A DNA stretch of 30,740 nt from a virus, in IMG/VR virus record IMGVR_UViG_3300046482_000269, positions 1 through 30,740 of that record, one strand, 5' to 3'. Positions 5,899 through 12,007 of this stretch are shown piece after piece. Under the pieces are notes generated by a model. The model was not told the DNA's origin, searched no databases, and was given only the letters and a program-made list of their open reading frames with translations. A program made the position numbers and the translations under genes. The stretch's first letter is position 1. The number at the start of each line of letters is the position of its first letter.

Positions 5899-6874
5899 CG
5901 AGAGTCCTCCTGAACGATGGTTCATCATAGGGCACGGGCTCATCGGTCAAATGCCAGTCCTCATTAATGAACCGCATGGCCGTTTTGCGACTATACGGCG
6001 TTCCTTCGATCAGGATCGGAATCTCTGTCGATGGCATAGAGACGTTTCCACGACTGCGTTCCGTATACATAGCATTCCAGGCAACGGCGGTGATATATGC
6101 CAGCTCGACAGCGCTGCGCCGTTGGACATGGGCCTCCGTCTGAAACCACTTCGCCAGCAACCGCGTCGGATGGGACGGGAAAATATGGTCTTCATGGGCG
6201 ATTTGATGCCAGAAGGTTTCGGCCATGCCGGGATTGAAGCGATACTGGACAAGGGCCATCGCGAGGATGGGTTGCCTGAGCAGATAGTCATGCCAGCGCT
6301 TTTGACAGCCTGCGATATCCCGGACAAACCACGTCGCCTCATTGGTCCATTTCAGGGCCGCCAGATAGAGCAATTCGTTATCCCGCAGATAGCCATGTGT
6401 TTTGATGGCCTTGGGTGTGCTATAGACAAAGCCGGAGAGGACAAGGCGCATGGCACTAAAGAGGACCTCCCCCTGTCGCTGGCTGAGACCGCTGTGCTCG
6501 GCAAAGCCATAGGCTTTCAGCATGTCCCTGGGGCTACGCTGGAGTTGCCGGTCAAACGTGTTGTAGAGCATGTCGATCTCGTTGGGACTGCTGACGTGAT
6601 AGCGTTGCAGCGTGACCCAGAGGGGTTTGTCGGCACGGATGATGGCATGCAACGTATGATTGCCGTTAATGATGTATTCCCGTCCGCCATGAATGGCCAG
6701 GGCCACCTCCGTGCCAGGGCGGTGTTTGGCGATGCTGATGAGATAGCGTAAAAACTCGACATGATGCTCACGAATGGGCCGTTGGCCTTCATAATGGGCG
6801 TTGTTAACCCACGTTTGCGCCTCGCCGGGATGTACCTGATAGCGTTCTACGGTAAAGTGAATATTTGAGAGCAT
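5864..6874 (-). CDS. ParB-like nuclease-domain protein
   Basis: The 336-residue protein has a ParB/sulfiredoxin-type N-terminal region: an amphipathic RPIREHHVEFLRYLI helix, a strand EVALAIHGG, and the signature INGNHTLHAII (about 69-79), followed by a strand leading to WVTLQRY. The remaining 230 residues are alpha-helical and not assigned. Phage ParB-like proteins may bind or nick DNA, or act as CTP switches; activity here cannot be judged. ATG 6874 follows AAAGGAG at five bases. An in-frame ATG at 6946 overlaps the upstream stop but has a poor ribosome site. Confidence 0.72.
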   Translation of the reverse strand: MLSNIHFTVERYQVHPGEAQTWVNNAHYEGQRPIREHHVEFLRYLISIAKHRPGTEVALAIHGGREYIINGNHTLHAIIRADKPLWVTLQRYHVSSPNEIDMLYNTFDRQLQRSPRDMLKAYGFAEHSGLSQRQGEVLFSAMRLVLSGFVYSTPKAIKTHGYLRDNELLYLAALKWTNEATWFVRDIAGCQKRWHDYLLRQPILAMALVQYRFNPGMAETFWHQIAHEDHIFPSHPTRLLAKWFQTEAHVQRRSAVELAYITAVAWNAMYTERSRGNVSMPSTEIPILIEGTPYSRKTAMRFINEDWHLTDEPVPYDEPSFRRTLGAAAWFAAGLR

Positions 6875-6935
6875 GTGCGCTCCTTTCTTTGGTGCTGGCC
6901 AGCGGGTATCTTGCGCATACCTGCTGGCTTCGTGC

Positions 6936-7187
6936 TCAATGATCATTGCCCTGCCAGCCATCGACCGCATTCGGGAAGACCTCGCAGCCCACTCCGAAGT
7001 ACACGGCTTCATAGCCGAACTCATCGATGGCCAGCGAGAGATCATAGATCAGACTTTTGAAGATGCGGTCCTGTCTTGTTGTCTGCGTTTCTCCTTTGAC
7101 CATGTTGTCGTCCGTGTGTTCTACCTCCAGGCGTGGCGGGAAACTCTGCAACCAGTGCCGAATTTGCTCTTTATCTGGCGTGCTCAT
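6936..7187 (-). CDS. 83-aa hypothetical early protein
   Basis: ATG 7187 is preceded by GAGGA with about eight bases spacing and overlaps the XRE regulator gene by 17 bp. The product has a helical start (TPDKEQIRHWLQSF), a charged middle and a mixed C-terminus with a Phe/Tyr/Gly-rich segment. No known motif. Co-expression with the regulator is likely from the shared promoter. Confidence 0.6.
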   Translation of the reverse strand: MSTPDKEQIRHWLQSFPPRLEVEHTDDNMVKGETQTTRQDRIFKSLIYDLSLAIDEFGYEAVYFGVGCEVFPNAVDGWQGNDH

Positions 7188-7380
7188 CCTCGTCTTCCTC
7201 AAAAAAGCGTGCGATAGGCAGCCCTAATTCACTTGCCAGTTTTTGTATCTGTTGTGCTGTGATCGCAATGGTGTGATGTTCGTATTTGCAGTACGTCGAG
7301 GTTGCTACGCCCAGGATGCGGGCAAAGCTTTCCTGGCTGGCTTTTCTGGACCTGCGAATCTCCCGCAGTCTCAGTCCCAT
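7171..7380 (-). CDS. XRE-family (Cro/C1-type) transcription regulator
   Basis: The 69-residue protein is a single helix-turn-helix domain: LREIRRSRKASQESFARILGV, then ATSTYCKYEHH as recognition region, and an acidic C-terminus FFEEDEDEH. ATG 7380 has GGGGGAGG four to five bases upstream; an ATG at 7401 has none. It is the promoter-proximal gene of the early minus-strand operon, so it may autoregulate it. The second XRE regulator at 9498 is on the other strand, as in lysogeny switches, although about 2 kb separate them. Confidence 0.8.
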   Translation of the reverse strand: MGLRLREIRRSRKASQESFARILGVATSTYCKYEHHTIAITAQQIQKLASELGLPIARFFEEDEDEHAR

Positions 7381-7419
7381 AGGGCCTCCCCCTTCCGTCA
7401 TGGTATCCGGTAAGCGGAA

Positions 7420-7447
7420 ATTCTACACCTTTAAAATTTCCTTGCAA
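7420..7447 (-). promoter_or_regulatory. sigma-70-like promoter for the early minus-strand operon
   Basis: TTGCAA (7442-7447) and TAGAAT (7420-7425, read on the minus strand) are separated by 16 bp, with an AT-rich spacer. Transcription would start near 7413, about 33 bases before the XRE start codon. The promoter lies between that gene and the hairpin-bounded HNH insertion. Confidence 0.6.
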
Positions 7448-7464
7448 GAAACTTTTTGTCCATC

Positions 7465-7536
7465 AGTTCCCTCGTTTCTGGGAACTCCGGCGTTCAGGCC
7501 GGAGAGGAAGAAACGTGCGTGCCAACGAGCACGCAC
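7465..7536 (+). repeat. three consecutive hairpins, the middle one resembling an IS605-type end
   Basis: AGTTCCC/GGGAACT (7465-7486, 8-base loop), CTCCGGC/GCCGGAG (7485-7504, loop GTTCAG) and GTGCGTGC/GCACGCAC (7515-7536, 6-base loop) follow one another. The middle hairpin and its tail AGAGGAAG resemble right ends of TnpB-type IS200/IS605 elements, which end in a stem with a TTCA-like loop. I read it as a degenerate end or the start of a structured RNA. Confidence 0.5.
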
Positions 7537-7686
7537 AGCTTTGTTCAGGGTTTTTCCCCAGGTTGTACAATGTTTGTGCACTGTTTCTGTTTGGCATACT
7601 GAGGTACACTTTTCTTGTCGCCGTAGGGCATACGGAGACGTTAAACGCCTGCGAAAAGCATGAGTCCTGGGGGGGAAGCTGGTTCC

Positions 7687-8109
7687 ATGTATGATCCAGT
7701 CGCCGCACATCTGTACTACGAAGCACATAAAGACGAACGACGTGCGCGCTATCTGGCAAATCAGGAACAAGCAAAAGCCTATCAGCGTGAATACAAACGG
7801 ACTCATTGTGCCTACCGCATGCTGCATAAAGCCAAGGAGCGTGCGAAAAAGCTTGGTATTCCCTTTAACATCACTCTGGCTGACATAGTGATCCCTGAGC
7901 GCTGTCCTGTGTTTGACATCCCTTTGACCTATAACACTGGAAAACGTGTTGATAGCACAGCAACGCTTGATCGTCTTGTCCCCAAGCTTGGCTATGTCAA
8001 AGGCAATGTTGCAGTGATCTCCTGGCGAGCCAATAAGATCAAGTACAAGCATACCTTTGAGGAGTTGCGGCGCATTGTGCAATGGATGTCCTCCTTTGAC
8101 ATCGGTTAG
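7687..8109 (+). CDS. HNH-like endonuclease, stand-alone
   Basis: The 140-residue protein has a basic helical N-terminus (KDERRARYLANQEQAKAYQ) and a compact C-terminal nuclease region. That region has CPVFDIPL (C73 on), TLDRLVPKLGYVKGNV (93-108) and ISWRANKIK (111-119). The LDR...GYVKGNV...N-x-IK pattern is typical of phage HNH-type proteins in which some zinc cysteines are lost. The start is uncertain: ATG 7687 has a G-rich stretch about 11 bases away, and ATG 7660 is an alternative without a ribosome site. It is one of two HNH proteins in the window and the only gene inside the hairpin-bounded segment. Homing or element mobility is inferred. Confidence 0.72.
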   Translation: MYDPVAAHLYYEAHKDERRARYLANQEQAKAYQREYKRTHCAYRMLHKAKERAKKLGIPFNITLADIVIPERCPVFDIPLTYNTGKRVDSTATLDRLVPKLGYVKGNVAVISWRANKIKYKHTFEELRRIVQWMSSFDIG

Positions 8110-8174
8110 GGGGATTGCATGAGCGAAAACCAAGCCAACAAACTCCCTCCGGGCAGCATAAAAAGTAACAGGAA

Positions 8175-8225
8175 CGGGGAATTGCTCCCCGGAATCCTCG
8201 TCCTTCAGGGCGAGGAGCATGTCAA
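8175..8225 (+). mobile_element. IS200/IS605 (TnpB-type) right end
   Basis: CGGGGA/TCCCCG (8175-8191, loop ATTGC) is followed after GAA by a 9-bp stem 8195-8203/8208-8216 with loop TTCA and one T-G wobble, then GCATGTCAA. From general knowledge, this arrangement is the recurrent 3-prime end of TnpB elements, where it also forms the 3-prime part of the omega RNA. No tnpB coding sequence lies upstream. The final GTCAA supplies the stop codon (TCA, 8222-8224) of the convergent minus-strand gene. Confidence 0.65.
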
Positions 8226-8584
8226 CATGGAAACAGTTGGATGCTGGGAGTTTCGCATGGCAAGAAGCCTCTGAAAAACCAGGGGAATTTCAGAGTGAGA
8301 GGCTCTGCGCTTGGGCGAGTGCGGAAGCAGGACGGAAGCACGCGGGGGAGCCTGCAGGCTCCCGCCGGGTGGGGTGGTTCGTCGTCGTCCGTGGGCAGCC
8401 GCAGCACGAAGCCGTTGCCGAGATCGACCGTGCCCGGTGGCGTGCCTGTGGGCGGCTGGAGGTGGGCCTGCCAGCGCTCCCGCTCCTGCGGATCGCACTG
8501 ATGGCGTCTGGCCTGGGCGCGGGTGGCGTACAGGTGCCCACAGTGGGGACAGCCGGGGCCGTAGAACGTGCGTGTGCGTCTCAT
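8222..8584 (-). CDS. small zinc-finger protein whose 3-prime end runs into the IS605-like end
   Basis: ATG 8584 follows AAAGGAG at seven bases and overlaps the upstream TGA (ATGA). The first 75 residues look genuine: GCPHCGHLYATRAQARRHQC holds a C2H/C-type zinc knuckle, followed by an acidic PTDDDEPP stretch. The last 45-50 residues are translated through palindromic sequence (8269-8295, 8346-8363) and stop inside the IS605-like terminus at 8222. I infer that the original C-terminus was lost and replaced by junction sequence. Confidence 0.6.
   Translation of the reverse strand: MRRTRTFYGPGCPHCGHLYATRAQARRHQCDPQERERWQAHLQPPTGTPPGTVDLGNGFVLRLPTDDDEPPHPAGACRLPRVLPSCFRTRPSAEPLTLKFPWFFRGFLPCETPSIQLFPC
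8269..8363. repeat. two inverted repeats next to the IS605-like end
   Basis: CTCTGAAA (8269-8276) pairs with TTTCAGAG (8288-8295) around an 11-base loop. Further right, GGGAGCCTG and CAGGCTCCC (8346-8363) form a perfect 18-bp palindrome. Both fall within the doubtful C-terminal coding part of the zinc-finger gene. They may mark the original terminator of that gene or part of the inserted element's flank. Confidence 0.5.
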
Positions 8585-8829
8585 CGGTCTCTCCTTTCCT
8601 GCCACTGCATGTGCTCCTCCTCCAGGCGGGCCTGCTCGTCTTCCAGGGCGTCGCGCCGGGCCGCCAGTTCCTCCGGGCACACGATGTGCCAGTGCTGCCC
8701 CTCCGGCATGGCCTCCAGGGGACCCAGGCAGAAGGTGCCGGGGTGGAGGGTATCTTCGGTGATCCACTGCGTGTCGTCGGCCTCCCACAGGGCCAGGGCC
8801 TCGTACAGATCGGTCGTGATGGTGCGCAT
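8581..8829 (-). CDS. 82-aa acidic, coiled-coil-ended hypothetical protein
   Basis: ATG 8829 is preceded by GAGGAG at eight bases. The sequence starts MRTITTDLYEALALW, has a central segment with WHIVCPEEL, and ends in a charged heptad-like helix rich in Glu, Arg and Gln (about 52-82). It overlaps the next start by four bases. The N-terminal half has the look of small phage DUF proteins that contact other proteins, but no family is recognised. Confidence 0.65.
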   Translation of the reverse strand: MRTITTDLYEALALWEADDTQWITEDTLHPGTFCLGPLEAMPEGQHWHIVCPEELAARRDALEDEQARLEEEHMQWQERRDR

Positions 8830-8874
8830 GGGGTGTGCTCCTCGTGGGGGAGGATACCCTCCCCCCGTGTCTGG

Positions 8875-9315
8875 TTACGCCGCCTGCGGCAGTTCGTAGG
8901 TGGCTTGATACGCTGGGCCTATTTTGACGGTGAGCATTGCCGCGAGGGCATGGCTGCACAGGCTCTGGCGATGGGCCATGTGCGGGCAGTCACAGTGCCA
9001 GGGCCCCCGCGTCACCAGGTGCGCCGCCTGCGGGTCGCGCTGGCTGCCCACCAGGAAACTCCCGCTGGTTAAGGGCCACACCTGCCCGTGCTGCACCAGG
9101 GTGGCGGCCTTGGCGATCCGGCTGGCGGCTTCGGGCAGGGCCGTGACCGCGTCGCCTACCACCTGTGCCAGCCTGGCGGTTTCGGCCTGGGCCGCCATCG
9201 CCTCGACGCGGGCAATGTGCGCCGCCTCGATGGCCGCGTACCACTCGCTGCCGGTCTTCGTGCTGAACCGGCCGCCTTCGTTGCGTCGTCTCGTGGTCTG
9301 TGCTACGTTCGTCAT
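8875..9315 (-). CDS. SWIM zinc-finger protein
   Basis: The 146-residue protein has a basic N-terminus, a central alanine-rich helical region (about 24-75), and a SWIM finger C-x-C-x9-C-x-H (C108, C110, C120, H122) preceded by a strand reading SGSFLVGSQ. SWIM fingers bind DNA or protein partners and are often paired with recombination functions. ATG 9315 has GAAGG about eight bases upstream. It is the first gene of its minus-strand unit and shares a promoter decamer with the SWIM/annealing fusion gene, whose N-terminal half has the same type of finger. Confidence 0.72.
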   Translation of the reverse strand: MTNVAQTTRRRNEGGRFSTKTGSEWYAAIEAAHIARVEAMAAQAETARLAQVVGDAVTALPEAASRIAKAATLVQHGQVWPLTSGSFLVGSQRDPQAAHLVTRGPWHCDCPHMAHRQSLCSHALAAMLTVKIGPAYQATYELPQAA

Positions 9316-9389
9316 GATCCGTGCCTTCTCGGGTGCGGGTTCGTGTGTGGCGCGATGTCTCTTTTGCGGGGGATCATCGCGCCATGCTG

Positions 9390-9426
9390 TCTATCTAATC
9401 TTATCCTCTACAAGTTATAAAGTAAA
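9390..9426 (-). promoter_or_regulatory. promoter for the SWIM gene, sharing a decamer with the 1674 promoter
   Basis: On the minus strand TTTACT (9421-9426) and TAAGAT (9398-9403) are 17 bp apart. The initial transcribed region carries ATTAGATAGA, whose plus-strand form TCTATCTAAT (9390-9399) is identical to 1674-1683. The region overlaps the divergent plus-strand promoter area of the XRE gene. Confidence 0.5.
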
Positions 9427-9444
9427 GGGTATTTTAGTAAAAAT

Positions 9445-9494
9445 TTGACAAAAATATCCTCCTTACTGTATATTTTATGGAAATAGGAGGATAT
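9445..9494 (+). promoter_or_regulatory. strong promoter with operator-like inverted repeat before the XRE gene
   Basis: A consensus TTGACA (9445-9450) and TATATT (9469-9474) are spaced 18 bp apart. ATATCCTCC (9454-9462) in the spacer and GGAGGATAT (9486-9494) over the ribosome site form a perfect 9-bp inverted repeat around the -10 and start point. A repressor bound to it would block both transcription and access to the Shine-Dalgarno region. Autoregulation by the XRE product is the simplest inference. Confidence 0.65.
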
Positions 9495-9497
9495 ACG

Positions 9498-9734
9498 ATG
9501 GTCAGCCTTGGGAAAGAACTCCGCAAAGCCCGCATTGACAAGGCGTTAAGCCAGCAAGAACTCTCGGCCAGGACAGGCATTGCCCAGAAACATCTCAGTG
9601 CCCTCGAATGTGATCAGATGTTGCCGAAGTGGCCCACGATTGCGCGTCTCGCCTCAGAACTCGATTTGAATCTCAATGATCTCGCCTGGGAATGGACACG
9701 GATGCACCCCAGAGAGGAGGACAAGCATGCCTGA
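9498..9734 (+). CDS. XRE-family transcription regulator
   Basis: The 78-residue protein is one helix-turn-helix domain: LGKELRKARIDKALSQQEL, then ARTGIAQKHLSALE as the turn and recognition helix, and LNDLAWEW at the end. ATG 9498 follows AGGAGG at seven bases; an in-frame ATG at 9477 precedes the ribosome site and is rejected. It is the first rightward gene before the late operon and lies downstream of an operator-like inverted repeat. It could be the lysogeny repressor or a Cro-like counterpart to the regulator at 7171. Confidence 0.82.
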   Translation: MVSLGKELRKARIDKALSQQELSARTGIAQKHLSALECDQMLPKWPTIARLASELDLNLNDLAWEWTRMHPREEDKHA

Positions 9735-9813
9735 CCTCTCCCCCGACGATGCCGAGGGCGTGGTCGCCCACCTGGCGCGCTCCCTCGACCGGGTGGCGCA
9801 CAAATCCGGTTGA
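9727..9813 (+). CDS. 28-aa acidic peptide coupled to the XRE gene
   Basis: ATG 9727 has GAGGAGGA five to six bases upstream and overlaps the XRE stop by 8 bp. The 28-residue product reads MPDLSPDDAEGVVAHLARS and on, an acidic helix. Its start signal is better than that of many larger genes here. No function can be assigned. Confidence 0.45.
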   Translation: MPDLSPDDAEGVVAHLARSLDRVAHKSG

Positions 9814-10080
9814 CACGGCAGGGGCGATGCGTGTATGTTCTCTCTCGTGCAGTAGTCTGTCTAGAGGAAGATAGTAGTAGTAGTATTACTCTACTCTCTC
9901 TCCTGGGGATAGGCTATTGCCTTTTTTGTGCCTACCCCGCTCTAGTCACAGCCTACCCACACCGACCCAGGGACTCACGATAGACCTACAGCACCCGCCG
10001 TACGTTCGTCCACACCGGGCGTACGGATGGGGGATGCGTCCTGTATCCGAAGGAATGGCTAAAGTAGCCAGAAGTAGCCA
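9814..10080 (+). other. 267-bp non-coding gap before the terminase genes
   Basis: No convincing gene is present. The gap holds an imperfect GA-rich/CT-rich hairpin with AGTAGTAGTA (about 9866-9903), a short stem AGGC/GCCT followed by six Ts (9911-9927), a 7-bp inverted repeat CCGTACG/CGTACGG (9998-10026), and a tandem AGTAGCCA just before the small terminase start. Position suggests a packaging start site, a terminator and a late-gene control region; none is proven by sequence. Confidence 0.4.
9911..9927 (+). terminator. weak intrinsic terminator-like hairpin
   Basis: AGGC (9911-9914), loop TATT and GCCT (9919-9922) are followed by a run of Ts. The stem is only four base pairs, though the flanking GGGGATAGGC/GCCTACCCC could add an outer pairing. 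It lies 98 bp after the XRE-linked peptide gene and could end the regulator transcript. Confidence 0.3.
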
Positions 10081-10386
10081 ATGCCACGAGGGGGCTCTAA
10101 ACCCGGCGAGCGCCGTGGTGGCCGCCAGGCCGGCACGCCGAATAAGCGCACCAGCGACGGCGAAGCCTATGCCCGCGCCATTGTCGAAGATCCCAAGGGT
10201 ATTGCACGCCTCCAACGGGATTTTCGGGCTGGGAAACTGCCGTCGCCTGTGCTGCTGCACCTGCTCCAGCTTGCCTACGGCACGCCCAAAGAGTTAACGC
10301 TTGTGGCGATAGAGGACGGATCGCACGATGGCGAGCATCGCAACGGCCAGGCGCCACAGACGCGCTATATCCTCACGGCCTCCTAG
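10081..10386 (+). CDS. terminase small subunit-like protein
   Basis: The 101-residue product begins MPRGGSKPGERRGGRQAGTP, the glycine- and arginine-rich opening common to small phage proteins next to terminase genes. A helical segment with LARLQRDFRAG-like character and LHLLQLAYGTPKE follows. It lies directly before the large terminase and overlaps its longest possible start, as small terminase subunits do. ATG 10081 lacks a clear ribosome site. The assignment rests on position and N-terminal style, so a different DNA-binding accessory is possible. Confidence 0.55.
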   Translation: MPRGGSKPGERRGGRQAGTPNKRTSDGEAYARAIVEDPKGIARLQRDFRAGKLPSPVLLHLLQLAYGTPKELTLVAIEDGSHDGEHRNGQAPQTRYILTAS

Positions 10387-10396
10387 GGTGGCGGAA

Positions 10397-11674
10397 GTGA
10401 CGCTATTTCCTCTGCGGCCGGCGCAAGAGGCGCTCTATCTGGCAAGGCAACGTTTTAATGTGTGGGTCTGCCATCGCCGCTTTGGCAAAAGTTATCTTGC
10501 CTTGCGCTGTCTCCTGGAAGGCGCGTTGACGTGTCCGCTGCCCTATGCCCGCTTTGCCTATGTCGCCCCGCTGCGCAACCAGGCCAAAACCATCATGTGG
10601 GACATTCTCAAACGCATTACTGGCCCTCTTGACGCACTCCAGGCCAATGAAGCGGAACTGCGCCTCGACTTCCCCAACGGCCATCGCTTGACCCTCTTTG
10701 GTGCCGATAATCCTGACGCGATGCGTGGGATCTACCTCGATGGCGTCGTCTTTGATGAATACGCCCAGATGCGGCCACGGACCTGGCATGAGGTGGTACG
10801 TCCGGCGCTCGCCGACCGGCAGGGCTGGGCCATCTTTATCGGGACACCGCTTGGGAGAAATCATTTTCACGACCTCTACCAGGCGGCGCAGACCCTGCCC
10901 GAGTGGCATGCGGCTCTCTACCGTGCCAGCGAGACGGGCATTGTCCCTGACGCCGAACTGGCGTTGATGCGTCAGAGCATGGCCCCGGAACAATACGCGC
11001 AGGAACTGGAAGCGTCCTTCGAGTCCGCCCTGATCGGTGCCTACTACGCCGAAGTCCTCCAGACGGCCAGAGACGAGCAGCGCATCACCGCCGTACCCCA
11101 CGACCCGACGCAGCCCGTCTACACCGCTTGGGATCTAGGCTTGAGTGATGCCACGGCCATTTGGTTTATCCAACATATTGGGCAACGCTTTCATGTGATT
11201 GACTATTTGGAGGCGTCCGATCATGGGATGGAATTCTATGTGAAGGCCCTCCATCACAAGCCGTACACCTACGCCAAACATTTCTTGCCTTTTGACATCG
11301 AGCACCGCGATTGGTCCGCGAATGGCCACACACGCTTGGACATGATCCAGCAACTCGGCCTCACGCCTGTGCAGGTGGTGCCACGTGGCAATGTCAGCGA
11401 CGGCATACAAGCCACCCGTAATATGTTTCCGCGTTTTCTTTTTGACCAGGAGAAATGTCACGCGGGCATAGAGGCATTGGCGAACTATCGGCGCGAGTGG
11501 AGCGAGGAACACCAGGCCTGGAGCGGGAAACCTCTCCACAATTGGGCCTCACATGGTTCTGATAGCCTTCGATATTTTTGTATGGGATGGCATGAAGAAC
11601 CACCCAGGACACCACGCCAACCACAGGCTCCCATGCTTGCGGGCGTGCCTCCGGACCAGCAGTGGATGGGGTGA
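10397..11674 (+). CDS. terL: terminase large subunit (packaging ATPase and nuclease)
   Basis: This 425-residue protein powers DNA translocation into the prohead and cuts the concatemer. It shows a deviant Walker A CHRRFGKS (25-32), Walker B VVFDE (117-121) and coupling motif FIGTP (147-151). The RNase H-like nuclease domain has AWDLGLSD (D246, D251), PFD (D300) and HGSDSLRYF (D389). Length is near that of compact phage TerL proteins. GTG 10397 is chosen because AGGG lies eight bases upstream; GTG 10388 and ATG 10328 are in frame, but the latter would overlap the small subunit gene by 59 bp. Confidence 0.9.
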   Translation: MTLFPLRPAQEALYLARQRFNVWVCHRRFGKSYLALRCLLEGALTCPLPYARFAYVAPLRNQAKTIMWDILKRITGPLDALQANEAELRLDFPNGHRLTLFGADNPDAMRGIYLDGVVFDEYAQMRPRTWHEVVRPALADRQGWAIFIGTPLGRNHFHDLYQAAQTLPEWHAALYRASETGIVPDAELALMRQSMAPEQYAQELEASFESALIGAYYAEVLQTARDEQRITAVPHDPTQPVYTAWDLGLSDATAIWFIQHIGQRFHVIDYLEASDHGMEFYVKALHHKPYTYAKHFLPFDIEHRDWSANGHTRLDMIQQLGLTPVQVVPRGNVSDGIQATRNMFPRFLFDQEKCHAGIEALANYRREWSEEHQAWSGKPLHNWASHGSDSLRYFCMGWHEEPPRTPRQPQAPMLAGVPPDQQWMG

Positions 11675-11684
11675 TTTATACTAG

Positions 11685-11783
11685 AATTATATATGGCAGA
11701 ATTTGTATATACAGCCTGACGGGCGTCGTCGCTGTAAAACGTGTAATAGGCGCAGAACCGGGGAGTGGAAAGCCGGGCATTAG
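11685..11783 (+). pseudogene. 3-prime remnant of a zinc-knuckle (HNH-type) protein
   Basis: Between the terminase stop and the next gene an open frame reads NLYIQPDGRRRCKTCNRRR and ends in TAG (11781-11783). Complete phage proteins of this kind have a preceding C-x2-GH part and then this NLY-I-PDGRR-CKTC half. Here the first half is missing, and upstream is AT-rich sequence with a stop at 11682. A TTG at 11703 could in principle start a 26-residue peptide, but a truncated relic is more likely. Confidence 0.4.
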
Positions 11784-11791
11784 GAGGGCGT

Positions 11792-11998
11792 ATGGCTACG
11801 AAGAAAACGAAGACCGACACGCTCGTGCAAGAGGCATTTGATGAGGTCATGCACACGCCACCCTCGACGCTCAAGAAAGGCCAGTCGGCTCCTGCCCGGC
11901 ACAAGCAAGAAGTGGCCATTGCGCTGAGCAAGGCACGTGCGAAGGGCGCAGACGTGCCACCGCCCCCCAAGAAACGCGGCGCACGCAGCACGTATTAG
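11792..11998 (+). CDS. small DUF6496-like protein
   Basis: The 68-residue product has an N-terminal Lys/Thr-rich stretch, VMHTPPSTLKKG in the middle, and RHKQEVAIALSKARAKG, then a Pro-rich basic tail. The combination VMH...LK-G...KQ-AIALS-A matches what I recall of DUF6496 proteins, which occur in phages and bacteria without a known function. ATG 11792 follows AGGAGGGCGT. Its location between terminase and portal is typical for small head-completion or DNA-binding accessories. Confidence 0.65.
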   Translation: MATKKTKTDTLVQEAFDEVMHTPPSTLKKGQSAPARHKQEVAIALSKARAKGADVPPPPKKRGARSTY

Positions 11999-12007
11999 GA
12001 GCGTCGT

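Larger units (their letters stand above)
7465..8225 (+). mobile_element. possible non-autonomous IS200/IS605-like element carrying an HNH gene
   Basis: The segment is bounded by hairpins on both sides, is more AT-rich than the flanking late-type sequence, and is oriented opposite to neighbouring genes. Its right edge (8175-8225) is a textbook two-hairpin IS605 right end finishing in GTCAA. The only gene inside is an HNH-type nuclease; neither TnpA (Y1 transposase) nor TnpB is present. The left boundary is uncertain. Alternatives are two independent relics of TnpB elements, or a homing-nuclease gene that landed next to one relic. Confidence 0.45.

Noticed and set aside
7423-8220. 265-codon minus-strand open frame antisense to the HNH gene
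   Set aside because: It crosses both hairpin ends, has no ribosome site and no protein-like pattern, and the plus strand encodes a recognisable nuclease.
9917-10297. Plus-strand 126-codon frame covering the gap and the small terminase
   Set aside because: Composition is Cys/Pro/Ala/Ser-rich shadow text; the overlapping frame from 10081 has the expected terminase-neighbour sequence.
10328-10396. ATG 10328 as start of the large terminase
   Set aside because: It would overlap the small subunit by 59 bp, has no ribosome site and adds an Arg/Ser-rich tail not expected in the family.
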